NCBI RefSeq assembly: GCF_040958095.1
Contig: NC_091195.1
Location: 26,704,381 to 26,768,380, forward strand
Direction of reading: 5' to 3'
DNA length: 64,000 nucleotides
DNA from: Procambarus clarkii
Lineage: Eukaryota; Arthropoda; Malacostraca; Decapoda; Cambaridae
In this document: positions 1 through 12,017 of the stretch, in pieces
Numbering within the stretch: position 1 is the stretch's first letter
Layout of the letters: each line of letters opens with the position of its first letter
Translations under genes and position numbers: made by a program
The notes under the pieces: model-generated
What the model saw: only the letters and a program-made list of their open reading frames with translations
Told to the model about the DNA's origin: nothing
Databases searched by the model: none

Positions 1-723
1 ACTGGAAACAGGAGACCTACCGGAAACCTTGAAGACGGCTAATGTGGTCCCAATATACAAAAAGGGTGACAGGCAAGAGGCACTGAACTACAGGCCACTT
101 TCCCTAACTTGTATACCATGCAAGGTGATGGAGAAGATCGTGAGGAAAAGGCTCGTAGAGCATCTGGAGGGAAACAGCTTTGTTACACACCACCAGCATG
201 GGTTCATAGAGAGTAAATCGTGCCTCACAGGTTTAATAGAATTCTATGACCAGCCGACAATAATTTGCCAAGAAGGAATAGGAAAAGCAGACTTCATTTT
301 TTGTATAATGTGAGAAAGCCTTTGACACAGTACCACATAAGAGACTAGTGCACAAACTGGAGATGCAGGCAGGAGTGAAAGGGAAGGTACTCCACTGGAT
401 AAGAGAGTACCTAAGCAACAGGACACACCGAGTCACTGTGAGGGGTGAGGTCTCAGACTGGAAGACGTCACCAGTGGAGTCCCACAGGGTTCAGTCCTTG
501 GACCTATACTGTTTCTGATATACGTAAATGATCTCCCAGAAATACTCGTTCCTCTCAGTGTTTGCTGATGATGCAACAATTATGAGGAGGATTACGACCG
601 AGGAAGATAGCAAGAGGCTACAAGATGACCTAGAGAAGCGGAAGTAATGATCCAACAAATGGCTGCTAGAGTTTAACTCAAGTAAATGTAAAGTAATAAA
701 GCCTGGTGGAAAAGGAGTATCTA
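1..723 (+). mobile_element. LINE fragment (reverse transcriptase region), degenerate
   Basis: Translated pieces match a CR1/Jockey-type LINE ORF2. A segment reading NVVPIYKKGDRQEALNYRPL (29-90) is the start of the RT domain, followed by an FxESKSCLTGLIEFYDQ block. Later, in shifted frames, come the V-P-Q-G-S-V-L-G-P block (about 475-520), an F-A-D-D-A-T block (about 557-585) and a WLLEFNSSKCKVIK-like block (about 660-700). The reading frame changes several times, so this copy is dead. Its right end, encoding I-T-P-H-L-S-P-E-A-H (about 727-760), runs without a break into the first minisatellite array. The left end lies outside the window. Confidence 0.85.
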
Positions 724-3700
724 GGAATATTACACCACACCTGTCCCCTGAAGCACACACCACCACACCTGTCCCCTGAAGCACATAGCACCACACCTGT
801 CCCCTGAAGCACATAGCACTACACCTGTCCCCTGAAGCACACACCACCACACCTGTCCCCTGAAGCACATAGCACCACACCTGTCCCCTGAAGCACACAC
901 CACCACACCTGTCCCCTGAAGCACACACCACCACACCTGTCCCCTGAAGCACATAGCACCACACCTGTCCCCTGAAGCACACACCACCACACCTGTCCCC
1001 TGAAGCACACACCACCACACCTGTCCCCTGAAGCACATAGCACCACACCTGTCCCCTGAAGCACATAGCACTACACCTGTCCCCTGAAGCACACACCACC
1101 ACACCTGTCCCCTGAAGCACATAGCACCACACCTGTCCCCTGAAGCACACACCACCACACCTGTCCCCTGAAGCACACACCACCACACCTGTCCCCTGAA
1201 GCACATAGCACCACACCTGTCCCCTGAAGCACACACCACCACACCTGTCCCCTGAAGCACATAGCACCACACCTGTCCCCTGAAGCACACGGCACCACAC
1301 CTGTCCCCTGAAGCACATAGCACCACACCTGTCCCCTGAAGCACACGGCACCACACCTGTCCCCTGAAGCACACACCACCACACCTGTCCCCTGAAGCAC
1401 ACGGCACCACACCTGTCCCCTGAAGCACACACCACCACACCTGTCCCCTGAAGCACACGGCACTACACCTGTCCCCTGAAGCACATAGCACCACACCTGT
1501 CCCCTGAATCACATAGCACCACACCTGTCCCCTGAAGCACATAGCACCACACCTGTCCCCTGAAGCACACGGCACTACACCTGTCCCCTGAAGCACACGG
1601 CACTACACCTGTCCCCTGAAGCACACGGCACTACACCTGTCCCCTGAAGCACACGGCACTACACCTGTCCCCTGAAGCACACGGCACTACACCTGTCCCC
1701 TGAAGCACACGGCACTACACCTGTCCCCTGAAGCACACGGCACTACACCTGTCCCCTGAAGCACACGGCACTACACCTGTCCCCTGAAGCACACGGCACT
1801 ACACCTGTCCCCTGAAGCACACGGCACTACACCTGTCCCCTGAAGCACACGGCACTACACCTGTCCCCTGAAGCACACGGCACTACACCTGTCCCCTGAA
1901 GCACACGGCACCACACCTGTCCCCTGAAGCACACGGCACCACACCTGTCCCCTGAAGCACACGGCACTACACCTGTCTCCTGAAGCACACGGCACTACAC
2001 CTGTCCCCTGAAGCACACACCACCACACCTGTCCCCTGAAGCACACGGCACTACACCTGTCCCCTGAAGCACACGGCACTACACCTGTCCCCTGAAGCAC
2101 ACGGCACCACACCTGTCCCCTGAAGCACACGGCACCACACCTGTCCCCTGAAGCACATAGCACCACACCTGTCCACTGAATCACATAGCACCACACCTGT
2201 CCCCTGAAGCACATAGCACCACACCTGTCCCCTGAAGCACATAGCACCACACCTGTCCCCTGAAGCACATAGCACCACACCTGTCCCCTGAAGCACACAC
2301 CACCACACCTGTCCCCTGAAGCACATAGCACCACACCTGTCCCCTGAAGCACACACCACCACACCTGTCCCCTGAAGCACATAGCACCACACCTGTCCCC
2401 TGAAGCACATAACACCACACCTGTCCCCTGAAGCACATAGCACCACACCTGTCCCCTGAAGCACACACCACCACACCTGTCCCCTGAAGCACACGGCACT
2501 ACACCTGTCCCCTGAAGCACACGGCACTACACCTGTCCCCTGAAGCACATAGCACCACACCTGTCCCCTGAAGCACACAGCATCACACACCTGTCTCCTG
2601 AAGCACACACCACCACACCTGTCCCCTGAAGCACATAGCACCACACCTGTCCCCTGAAGCACATAGCACCACACCTGTCCCCTGAAGCACATAGCACCAC
2701 ACCTGTCCCCTGAAGCACACACCACCACACCTGTCCCCTGAAGCACATAACACCACACCTGTCCCCTGAAGCACATAGCACCACACCTGTCCCCTGAAGC
2801 ACATAGCACCACACACCTGTCCCCTGAAGCACACAGCACCACACCTGTCTCCTGAAGCCCTCAACATCACACCTGTCCCCTGAAGCACACGGCACTACAC
2901 CTGTCCCCTGAAGCACACAGCACCACACCTGTCCCCTGAAGCACACGGCACTACACCTGTCCCCTGAAGCACACACCACCACACCTGTCCCCTGAAGCAC
3001 ATAGCACCACACCTGTCCTCTGAAGCACATAGCACCACACCTGTCCCCTGAAGCACATAGCACCACACCTGTCCCCTGAAGCACATAGCACCACACCTGT
3101 CCCCTGAAGCACATAGCACCACACCTGTCCCCTGAAGCACACAGCATCACACACCTGTCTCCTTAAGCACACACCACCACACCTGTCCCCTGAAGCACAT
3201 AGCACCACACCTGTCCCCTGAAGCACATAGCACCACACCTGTCCCCTGAAGCACATAGCACCACACCTGTCCCCTGAAGCACATAGCACCACACCTGTCC
3301 CCTGAAGCACATAGCACCACACCTGTCCCCTGAAGCACATAGCACCACACCTGTCCCCTGAAGCACATTGCACCACACCTGTCCCCTGAAGCACACAGCA
3401 TCACACACCTGTCTCCTGAAGCACTCAACATCACACCTGTCCCCTGAAGCACACGGCACTACACCTGTCCCCTGAAGCACACGGCACTACACCTGTCCCC
3501 TGAAGCACACGGCACTACACCTGTCTCCTGAAGCACACAGCACCACACACCTGTCCCCTGAAGCACACAGCACCACACAACTGTCCCCTGAAGCACACAG
3601 CACCACACAACTGTCTCCTGAAGCACACAGCACCACACCTGTCCCCTGAAGCACACAGCACCACACAACTATCTCCTGAAGCACACAGCACCACACCTGT

Positions 3701-4957
3701 CCCCTGAAGCACACAGCACCACACAACTATCTCCTGAAGCACACAGCACCACACCTGTCCCCTGAAGCACACAGCACCACACACCTCTCCCCTGAAGCAC
3801 ACAGCACCACACAACTGTCCCCTGAAGCACACAGCACCACACCTGTCCCCTGAAGCACACAGCACCACACCTGTCCCCTGAAGCACACAGCACCACACCT
3901 GTCTCCTGAAGCACACAGCACCACACACCTGTCTCCTGAAGCACACACCACCACACCTGTCTCCTGAAGCACACAGCACCACACCTGTCTCCTGAAGCAC
4001 ACAGCACCACACCTGTCCCCTGAAGCACACAGCACCACACCTGTCCCCTGAAGCACACGGCACTACACCTGTCCCCTGAAGCACACACCTGTCTCCTGAA
4101 GCACACAGCACCACACCTGTCTCCTGAAGCACACAGCACCACACCTGTCCCCTGAAGCACACAGCACCACACCTGTCCCCTGAAGCACACACCACACACC
4201 TGTCTCCTGAAGCACACAGCACCACACAACTGTCTCCTGAAGCACACAGCACCACACCTGTGTCCTGAAGCACACAGCACCACACCTGTCCCCTGAAGCA
4301 CACGGCACTACACCTGTCCCCTGAAGCACACAGCACCACACCTGTCTCCTGAAGCACACAGCACCACACAACTGTCTCCTGAAGCACACACCACCACACC
4401 TGTGTCCTGAAGCACACAGCACCACACCTGTCCCCTGAAGCACACGGCACTACACCTGTCCCCTGAAGCACACAGCACCACACCTGTCCCCTGAAGCACA
4501 CAGCACCACACCTGTCCCCTGAAGCACACACCACCACACCTGTCCCCTGAAGCACACACCACACACCTGTCTCCTGAAGCACACAGCACCACACAACTGT
4601 CTCCTGAAGCACACAGCACCACACAACTGTCTCCTGAAGCACACAGCACCACACCTGTCCCCTGAAGCACTCAGCACCACACAACTGTCTCCTGAAGCAC
4701 ACAGCACCACACAACTGTCTCCTGAAGCACACAGCACCACACAACTGTCTCCTGAAGCACACAGCACCACACCTGTCCCCTGAAGCACTCAGCACCACAC
4801 ACCTGTCCCCTGAAGCACACACCACACACCTGTCTCCTGAAGCACACAGCACCACACAACTGTCTCCTGAAGCACACAGCACCACACAACTGTCTCCTGA
4901 AGCACACAGCACCACACCTGTCCCCTGAAGCACTCAGCACCACACACCTGTCCCCTG
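724..4957. repeat. 28-30 bp minisatellite array (about 150 units)
   Basis: This is a tandem array of units with the core CACCTGTCCCCTGAAGCACA. The variable spacer between cores reads CATAGCACCA, CACGGCACTA, CACACCACCA or CACAGCACCACACAA. Units are 28 bp over most of the array. From about 3500 on they alternate with 29-30 bp variants that carry an extra CA or CAA. CACGGCACTA units are homogeneous at about 1570-1900, while CATAG units dominate 2600-3380, so local homogenisation has occurred. Because three units equal 84 bp, the minus strand stays open for up to 472 codons (CFRGQVW, VLQGTGVV and CASGDRC words). This is an arithmetic effect and not a protein gene. Confidence 0.95.
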
Positions 4958-5524
4958 TTTGACCTGACTACAGGAGGGCAGTCCTATATACCCATGTTTG
5001 ACCTGACCACAGGAGGGCAGTCCTATATACCCATGTTTGACCTGATCACAGGAGGGCAGTCCTATATACCCATGTTTGACCTGATCACATGAGGGCAGTC
5101 CTATATACCCATGTTTGACCTGATCACAGGAGGGCAGTCCTATATACCCATGTTTGACTTGCCCACAGGAGTGTAGTCCTATATACCCATGTTTGACCTG
5201 ATCACAGGAGGGCAGTCCTATATACCCATGTTTGACCTGATCACATGAGGGCAGTCCTATATACCCATGTTTGACCTGATCACAGGAGGGCAGTCCTATA
5301 TACCCATGTTTGACCTGATCACAGGAGGGCAGTCCTATATACCCATGTTTGACCTGCCCACAGGAGGGCAGTCCTATATACCCATGTTTGACCTGCCCAC
5401 AGGAGTGTAGTCCTATATACCCATGTTTGACCTGCCCACAGGAGGGCAGTCCTATATACCCATGTTTGACCTGCCCACAGGAGGGCAGTCCTATATACCC
5501 ATGATTGACCTGACCACAGGAGTC
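4958..5524. repeat. 39 bp minisatellite array (about 14.5 units)
   Basis: The array directly abuts the previous one. The unit begins TTTGACCTGATCACAGGAGG and continues GCAGTCCTATATACCCATG. The period measured between successive TTTGACC starts (4958, 4997) is 39 bp. Variants differ at TGATCAC/TGCCCAC/TGACCAC and GAGGGCAG/GAGTGTAG. No coding signal is seen. Confidence 0.95.
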
Positions 5525-6546
5525 CTATATGTTGGCAGACGACACAAAACTAATGAGAATATTTAAGACAGAAGAAAGACTGAAAGATATCCCAAGATAA
5601 CTTAACATTACTGCGGTACTGGTCCGGGAAATGGCTACTGGAATTCAACCCCAGCAAGTGTAAGGTGGTGGAGCTAGGAGAGGGCGACCAGAGGTATGAA
5701 GGGTGGTACACAGTGAAGGGACACTCCTCATCTGTAGCAACTTGACAACAACAGTTATGAGTGAATATAAAGTCAACTATAAAGAGTCTGCAGGGGCCAG
5801 ATTCACGAAAGCACTTACGCAAACACTTACGAACCTGTCCATCTTTTCTCAATCTTTGGCGGCTTTGTTTCCAATTATTAAACAGTTAATGAGCTCCGAA
5901 ACACCAGGAGGCTGTTTATAACAATAATAACAGTTGAATGGGAAGTTTTCATGCTTGTAAACTGTTTAATAAATGTAACCAAAGCCGTCAAAGATTGAGG
6001 AAAGATGTACACGTTCGTAAGTGTTTGCGTAAGTGCTTTCGTGAATCTGGCCCCTGGACAAGTATAAAGCCAAGTCTAACTATACATGTACATCTATAAC
6101 AACAGCAGAACACTCCACTTGGACAAGCGTCAGCACATCATTCGTGAACCTAAATAAGGCGGCCTTCAGATCACTGTACACCGCCTACGTGAGACCAGTT
6201 CTAGAGTATGCAGCCCGGCCCCCGTCCCAAACACCACAAAAGGAAACATGAAAAGATTCAGAGGTTAGCAACGCGGCTCCTCCCTCCACAGAGAGGCATG
6301 AGGTATGAAGAAAGAGTTGGGCCTAACGTCGCCAGAAAGGAAAGTGAGGGGACATGATAGAGACATACATAATACTTACATATACAGAGGTACTGAAATT
6401 GGAGAAGGTGAAAATGTTCGCACAACAGAGCAAGAGTGCATGTGGAGGCAGGCTTGAGAAACAGATGAGCCATAGAGATATTGGTAATGGATTGGGAGCA
6501 TTTGCGTTAGGCGATCTACATGTATCGAGGCGGGGCCCATGAGTTA
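5525..6546 (+). mobile_element. Degenerate LINE fragment split by a MITE
   Basis: The left part (5525-5705) encodes LADDTKLMRIFKTEERLK and, in another frame, KWLLEFNPSKCKVVELGEGD, the RT active-site strand and the following block. The right part (about 6150-6546) encodes FRSLYTAYVRPVLEYA, then TRLLPPQRGMRYEERVG and a decayed 3' coding end. The two parts are in the same order and orientation as in an intact element and are separated by the palindromic MITE at 5788-6059. Frames shift repeatedly. Confidence 0.75.
5788..6059. mobile_element. Non-autonomous hAT-like MITE, copy 1
   Basis: The element has long inverted ends starting CAGGGGCCAGATTCACGAAA on the left. The right end reads ...TTTCGTGAATCTGGCCCCTG. 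The inverted repeat continues inward through GCACTTACGCAAACACTTACGAAC and AATCTTTGGCGGCTTTG. No open frame is present. The terminal CAGGGG suggests the hAT superfamily, but I do not see a clear 8 bp target duplication. Related copies lie at 28683-28948 and 62986-63243. Confidence 0.75.
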
Positions 6547-6926
6547 AAGCACACACACACAGGTGTACTCACCTATTTGTATTCACCTATTTGTGCTTGC
6601 GGGGGTTGAGCTCTGGCTCTTTGGTCCCGCCTCTCAACTGTCAATCAACTGGTGTACAGGTTCCTGAGCCTATTGGGCTCTATCATATCTACACTTGAAA
6701 CTGTGTATGGAGTCAGCCTCCACCACATCACTGCCTAATGCATTCCACCTGTTAACTACTCCCACACTGAAAAAGTTCTTTCTAACGTCTCTGTGGCTCA
6801 TGTGGGCACTCAATTTCCACCTGTGTCCCCTTGTTCGTGTGCCCCTTGTGTTAAAAAGTCTGTCTTTATCTACCCTATCAATTCCTCTGAGAATCTTGTA
6901 TGTGGTGATCATGTCCCCTCTGTGAG
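6547..6926 (-). mobile_element. LINE 'B' 3' end (minus strand)
   Basis: On the minus strand this encodes the C-terminal end common to several copies in the window: NFFSVGVVNRWNALGSDVVE, then ADSIHSFKCRYDRAQ and stop, followed by a short 3' end with the plus-strand sequence GGTCCCGCCTCTCAACTGTC. The copy is 5'-truncated at about 6926, where a GT-rich stretch (6928-6945) begins. It forms an inverted pair with the plus-strand copy at 7010-7760. Confidence 0.85.
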
Positions 6927-7009
6927 TGTGTGTGTGTGTGTGTTTGTGAAAAAAAATAGTTAGCAACAGTTGGTTGATTGACAGTTGAGAGGCGGGCCGC
7001 TCTGAACTC

Positions 7010-7760
7010 GGACCCATCCTGTTTCTAAGATATGTAAACGATCTTCCAGAGGGTATAGACTCATTCTTCTCAATGTTTGCTGATGATGCAAACATTATGA
7101 GAAGAATCAAGACGGATGAAGATAGACAGAGACTACAGGATGACCTGGACAAACTGGTGGAATGGTCTAGAAAATGGCTGCTAAAGTTCAACTCGGGAAA
7201 GTGTAAAGTAATGAAATTAGGCGAAGGGAGCAGGAGGCTGAACACAAGGTACCATCTGGGAGGTGATAACCTGCAAGAGTCAAATAGAGAGAAAGATCTG
7301 GGGGTCGATATCACACCGAACCTATCCCCAGAGGCCCACATCAAAAGGATATCATCAGCGGCATATGCTAGACTGGCCAATATAAAAACAGAAGAGTAAG
7401 GGGAGACATGATAACCACCTACAAAATTCTCAGGGGAATTGACAGGCTGGACAAAGACAAACTCTTCAGCGCGGGTGGGACACGAACAAGGGGACACAGG
7501 TGGAAACTTAGTACCTACATGAGCCACAGAGACGTTAGAAAGAACTTTTTCAGTGTCAGAGTAGTTAACAGGTGGAATGCATTAGGCAGTGATGTGGTGG
7601 AGGCTGACTCCATACACAGTTTCAAGTGTAGATATGATAGAGCCCAATAGGCTCAGGAACCTGTACACCAGTTGATTGACGGTTGAGAGGCGGGACCAAA
7701 GAGCCAGAGCTCAACCCCCGCAAACACAATTTGGTGAGTACAACTAGGTGAGTACACACG
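7010..7760 (+). mobile_element. LINE 'B' 3' half (plus strand), internally deleted
   Basis: The copy begins at the RT V-N-D-L-P-E-G-I-D-S block and includes MFADDANIMRRIKTDEDRQR (from 7073), VEWSRKWLLKFNSGKCKVMK, and ITPNLSPEAHIKRISSAAYA up to about 7390. It then jumps directly to RGDMITTYKILRGIDRLDKD (7400 on), so about 80 codons usually present between these blocks are missing. It ends FKCRYDRAQ, stop (7650), plus the shared 3' end. CR1-like by motif; the clade was not tested. Confidence 0.85.
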
Positions 7761-7794
7761 TTAAGAAATGCTTACATTGTGTGAACTTAGAACT

Positions 7795-9252
7795 GTTACA
7801 TCTGGCTGTGTACTGGACTGTTACATCTGGCTGTGTACTGGACTGTTTACATCTGGTTGTGTACTGAACTGTTTACATCTGGCTGTGGACTGAACTGTTT
7901 ACATCTGGCTGTGTACTGGACTGTTTACATCTGGTTGTGTACTGAACTGTTTACATCTGGCTGTGGACTGAACTGTTTACATCTGGCTGTGTACTGGACT
8001 GTTTACATCTGGTTGTGTACTGAACTGTTTACATCTGGCTGTGTACTGGACTGTTACATCTGGCTGTGTACTAGACTGTTACATCTGGCTGTGTACTGAA
8101 CTGTTACATCTGGCTGTGTACTGGACTGTTTACATCTGGCTGTGTACTGGACTGTTTACATCTGGCTGTGTACTGGACTGTTTACATCTGGTTGTGTACT
8201 GGACTGTTACATCTGGCTGTGTACTGAACTGTTACATCAGGTTGTGTACTGGACTGTTACATCTGGCTGTGTACTGGACTGTTTACATCTGGCTGTGTAC
8301 TGGACTGTTTACATCTGGTTGTGTACTAGACTGTTACATCTGGCTGTGTACTGGACTGTTTACATCTGGCTGTGTACTGGACTGTTTACATCTGGTTGTG
8401 TACTGGACTGTTAATCTGGCTGTGTACTGAACTGTTACATCTGGCTGTGTACTGAACTGTAACATCTGGCTGTGTACTAGACTGTTACATCTGGCTGTGT
8501 ACTGAACTGTTACATCTGGCTGTGTACTGGACTGTTACATCAGGCTGTGTACTAGACTGTTACATCTGGCTGTGTACTGAACTGTTACATCTGGCTGTGT
8601 ACTGGACTGTTACATCAGGCTGTGTACTAGACTGTTACATCTGGCTGTGTACTGAACTGTTACATCTGGCTGTGTACTGGACTGTTACATCAAGCTGTCT
8701 ACTGAACTGTTACATCTGGCTGTGTACTGAATTGTTACATCTGGCTGTGGACTGAACTGTTACATCTGGCTGTGTACTGAACTGTTACATCTGGCTGTGG
8801 ACTGAACTGTTACATCTGACTGTGTACTGAACTGTTACATCTGACTGTGTACTGGACTGTTACATCAGGCTGTCTACTGAACTGTTACATCTGGCTGTGT
8901 ACTGAACTGTTACATCTGGCTGTGGACTGAACTGTTACATCTGACTGTGTACTGAACTGTTACATCTGACTGTGTACTGGACTGTTACATCAGGCTGTCT
9001 ACTGAACTGTTACATCTGGCTGTGTACTGAACTGTTACATCTGGCTGTGGACTGAACTGTTACATCTGACTGTGTACTGAACTGTTACATCTGACTGTGT
9101 ACTGGACTGTTACATCTGGCTGTGGACTGAATTGTTACATCTGGCTGTGTACTGAACTGTTACATCTGGCTGTGTACTGAACTGTTACATCTGGCTGTGT
9201 ACTGAACTGTTACATCTGGCTGTGTACTGAACTGTTACATCTGGCTGTGTAC
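7795..9252. repeat. 25-26 bp minisatellite array upstream of the small heat shock gene
   Basis: The unit CTGTTACATCTGGCTGTGTA plus CTGAA (25 bp) alternates early on with a 26 bp form containing CTGTTTACATC. There are about 58 units. Variants are GTGTACTGGA/GTGGACTGAA/GTGTACTAGA and TCTGGC/TCAGGC/TCTGAC. A blockwise repeat of three to four variants recurs at about 8700-9115, indicating higher-order duplication. The array ends about 165 bp before the TATA box at 9417. Open frames on the plus strand are artefacts of the unit length. Confidence 0.95.
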
Positions 9253-9460
9253 TAGAGAGCCCCCCCCACACCACCCGTCAACGCCTCGCGAAATCGCACG
9301 AATTCCATGTGAAAATAGTGGTGATATGCGGGCATAGAGGTGTGGGCGTGGGCTGTGGGCGGGGGTAGAGGTGTGTGTGTGGTGGCGGAGGGTGGGGTAT
9401 GGGGGCACAGGTGGGGTATATAAGGACGCCCGCGTCCCGCTGCCCTTCATAGTGCTCGCA
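9253..9460 (+). promoter_or_regulatory. Core promoter of the small heat shock protein gene
   Basis: A TATATAAG box lies at 9417-9424 in a GC-rich context. Thirty-three bases after its first T is an arthropod-style initiator, TCATAGT (9448-9454), so transcription probably starts at about 9450. The upstream 160 bp is C/G-tract rich. It contains GAA/TTC blocks (around 9297-9320) that do not form a proper nGAAnnTTCn heat shock element, so heat inducibility cannot be claimed. Linking this promoter to the coding exons starting at 14709 rests on strand, spacing and the donor at 9534. Confidence 0.6.
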
Positions 9461-9533
9461 AGTGAGAGGAAGAGAGAGTGACATTCGCTACACCTACTGC
9501 GTAGTGTTGGACTTGTTTTGTGTATTTACATTG
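9450..9533 (+). other. Non-coding 5' exon of the small heat shock protein gene (inferred)
   Basis: The stretch from the predicted start to a strong splice donor (ACATTG|GTGAGTA, GT at 9534) has no long open frame and reads as 5'UTR. The next plausible acceptor in the same direction is TTCCAG at 14675-14680, just upstream of the ATG at 14709. That gives a 5.1 kb first intron. The exon is inferred; a cDNA would settle it. Confidence 0.5.
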
Positions 9534-9700
9534 GTGAGTACAGCGCGGTTGACAGTCGGTGGCGACCTGTCAACTGTCATTCGACGTCCTTGACACCACA
9601 TTGACAGGATCTGGCTTTCTGGAGGACGATATGAGTTGCAGAGATGTTTTCCAAGTGTCTGAGTGACGGAGTGGTGGAGAGGAGGCAGTGAGTGACTGGG

Positions 9701-10493
9701 CGTCAGATATCAAGGCCTCTGATGTCAGATATCAAGGCCCTGATGTCAGATATCAAGGCCTCTGATGTCAGATATCAAGGCCCTGATGTCAGATATCAAT
9801 GCCTCTGATGTCAGATATCAAGGCCCTGATGTCAGATATCAAGGCCTCTGACGTCAGATATCAAGGCCTCTGGCGTCAGATAGCAAGGCCTCTGATGTCA
9901 GATATCAAGGCCTCTGACGTCAGATATCAAGGCCCTGACGTCAGATATCAAGGCCTCTGACGTCAGATATCAAGGCCTCTGACGTCAGATATCAAGGCCT
10001 TTGACGTCAGATATCAAGGCCTCTGACGTTAGATAGCAAGGCTTTTGACGTCAGATATCAAGGCCTCTGACGACAGATATCAAGGCCTCTGACGTCAGAT
10101 ATCAAGGCCTCTGACGTCAGATATCAAGGCCTCTGACGTTAGATAGCAAGGCTTTTGACGTCAGATATCAAGGCCTCTGACGTCAGATATCAAGGCCTCT
10201 GACGTCAGATATCAAGGCCTCTGACGTTAGATAGCAAGGCTTTTGACGTCAGATATCAAGGCCTCTGACGACAGATATCAAGGCCTCTGACGTCAGATCT
10301 CAAGGCCTCTGACGTCAGATATCAAGGCCTCTGACGTCAGATATCAAGGCCTCTGACGTCAGATATCAAGGCCTCTGACGTCAGATAGCAAGGCCTCTGA
10401 CGTCAGATAGCAAGGCCTCTGACGACAGATATCAAGGCCTCTGACGTCAGATATCAAGGCCTCTGACGACAGATATCAAGGCATCTGACGTCC
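9701..10493. repeat. 22 bp minisatellite rich in TGACGTCA (about 36 units) in intron 1
   Basis: Each unit joins three palindromes: TGACGTCA, GATATC and AAGGCCT. The first is the consensus cAMP response element (CREB/ATF site). It is intact in most units from about 9850 on, and is replaced by TGATGTCA, TGACGTTA or TGACGACA in others. A three-unit block (GACGTTAGATAGCAAGGCTT, then two normal units) recurs about every 100-110 bp at 10025-10250, showing higher-order duplication. The array starts 170 bp after the donor of exon 1. Confidence 0.95.
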
Positions 10494-10648
10494 AGTGTTG
10501 TCTTAATGTGTCCCTTTTTGTCATTTTTTGCCTGAATTTACCTGTGGGACGCCTTTGGTGGCCCTGGAAGGGGGCCAGGGAGCCGGATAGAAGGTCAAGA
10601 CCCATAGTCAGAGGGCAGGTGGCCGGCTGGAGGGATGTAACAATGGGG
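10494..10648. other. Intronic sequence, nothing recognised
   Basis: This is a short non-repetitive stretch between the CRE-bearing array and a SINE. No open frame or known element is seen. Confidence 0.5.
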
Positions 10649-10938
10649 TTATCTTGAGGATATCTTGAGGTTATCTTGAGGTTATCTTGAGGGTATTTTG
10701 AGGTTATCTTGAGATGATTTCGGGGCTTTAGTGTCCCCGCGGCCCGGTCCTCGACCAGGCCTCCACCCCCAGGAAGCAGCCCGTGACAGCTGGCTAACAC
10801 CCAGGTACCTATTTTACTGCTAGGTAACAGGGGCATAGGGTGAAAGAAACTCTGCCCATTGTTTCTCGCCGGCGCCCGGGATCGAACCCGGAACCACAGG
10901 ATCACAAGTCCAGCGTGCGGTCCTCTCGGCCGACCGGA
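10649..10938 (-). mobile_element. tRNA-headed SINE, family S1 (TGT-type head), minus strand
   Basis: The tRNA-like head is at the right: TCGGCCGAGAGGACCGCACG (minus strand), the loop CTTGTGA, then GGTTCGATCC (B box). The body (ACAATGGGCAGAGTTTCTTT, then GGTACCTGGGTGTTAG) is followed by the GC-rich CGAGGACCGGGCCGCGGGGA block. The 3' tail is a short tandem of CTCAAGATAAC (10649-10715 on the plus strand as GTTATCTTGAG). No coding capacity. Confidence 0.9.
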
Positions 10939-11039
10939 GGAAGGAAGAGCGGAAAGCGGAAGGTGTCTACACCATAAGTGAAAGGCCACTACATGTGAGG
11001 TTTGGGATATAATTCCATCATCACTACCACCAGTGGTAC

Positions 11040-11248
<209 letters not shown>

Positions 11249-11290
11249 CATTCTACACCACGACTTCAAAGGACAATGTCTCCTTTGCTG

Positions 11291-11545
11291 GGAGTCGGTC
11301 GGCCGAGCGGACAGCACGCTGGACTTGTGATCCTGTGGTCCTGGGTTCGATCCCTGGCGCCGGCGAGAAACAATGGGCAGAGTGCCTTTCACCCTATGGC
11401 CCCTGTTACCTAGCAGTAAAATAGGTACCTGGGTGTTAGTCAGCTGTCAAGGGCTGCTTCCTGAGGGGTGGAGGCCTGGTCGAGGACCGGGCCGCGGGGA
11501 CTTTAAAAAGCCCCGAAATCATCTCAAGATAACTTCAAGATAACC
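11291..11545 (+). mobile_element. tRNA-headed SINE, family S1 (TGT-type head), plus strand
   Basis: The head GGAGTCGGTCGGCCGAGCGG is followed by the loop CTTGTGA and the B box GGTTCGATCC. The standard S1 body follows, then the GC-rich block and a tail of ATCTCAAGATAACTTCAAGA. The element sits in opposite orientation to the copy at 10649-10938, inside decayed LINE sequence. Confidence 0.9.
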
Positions 11546-11900
11546 ACTTGTGTTAGACCAATACTGAACTATGCAGCACCGGCCTGAAACCCACATATAC
11601 GAAGCATAAAATTAAAACTGAAAAAATGCAGAGATTTGCGACTAGATTAGTGCCAGAGCTTTGTGAGTTACCTGTGAGGGTGTAGAAACTGGGCCTCACA
11701 ATTATGGAGGACTGAAGAATCACAGACATGACCACAACATACAAGATACTGAGGGGGATAGACAAGGTGAATATGGCCTCTATTTATTGAGAGAAAGTTG
11801 GACGACTATAAGAAGTTCTTGAAGCCACCTCCAGCAACAACTTTAAAGCCAGATTCAACAATGAATCTGAACGTGAGAATAGTTAAGGTATAAGGGAACA
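11546..11900 (+). mobile_element. Decayed LINE fragment
   Basis: In mixed frames the stretch encodes LVRPILNYAAPA, KMQRFATRLVPEL and MTTTYKILRGIDKV-like words. These are the C-terminal part of a CR1-like ORF2, in the same order as in LINE B. Similarity fades after about 11900. Confidence 0.65.
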
Positions 11901-12017
11901 GGTACAACAAGGCTGGTTGGCGAGGCATGTGGAGGTAGATCTCTCTCCACAGTAATCACTGACGGGTAAGTGCCCAACACTTCAACTCTGTGAATGAACT
12001 GAAGATCTTCATGTGTA

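Noticed and set aside
724-4957. CRISPR-like array
   Set aside because: Units are contiguous, with no unique spacers between constant repeats, and the genome is eukaryotic.
9290-9330. Heat shock element near the small HSP promoter
   Set aside because: GAA and TTC blocks are present but the spacing does not give alternating nGAAn pentamers.
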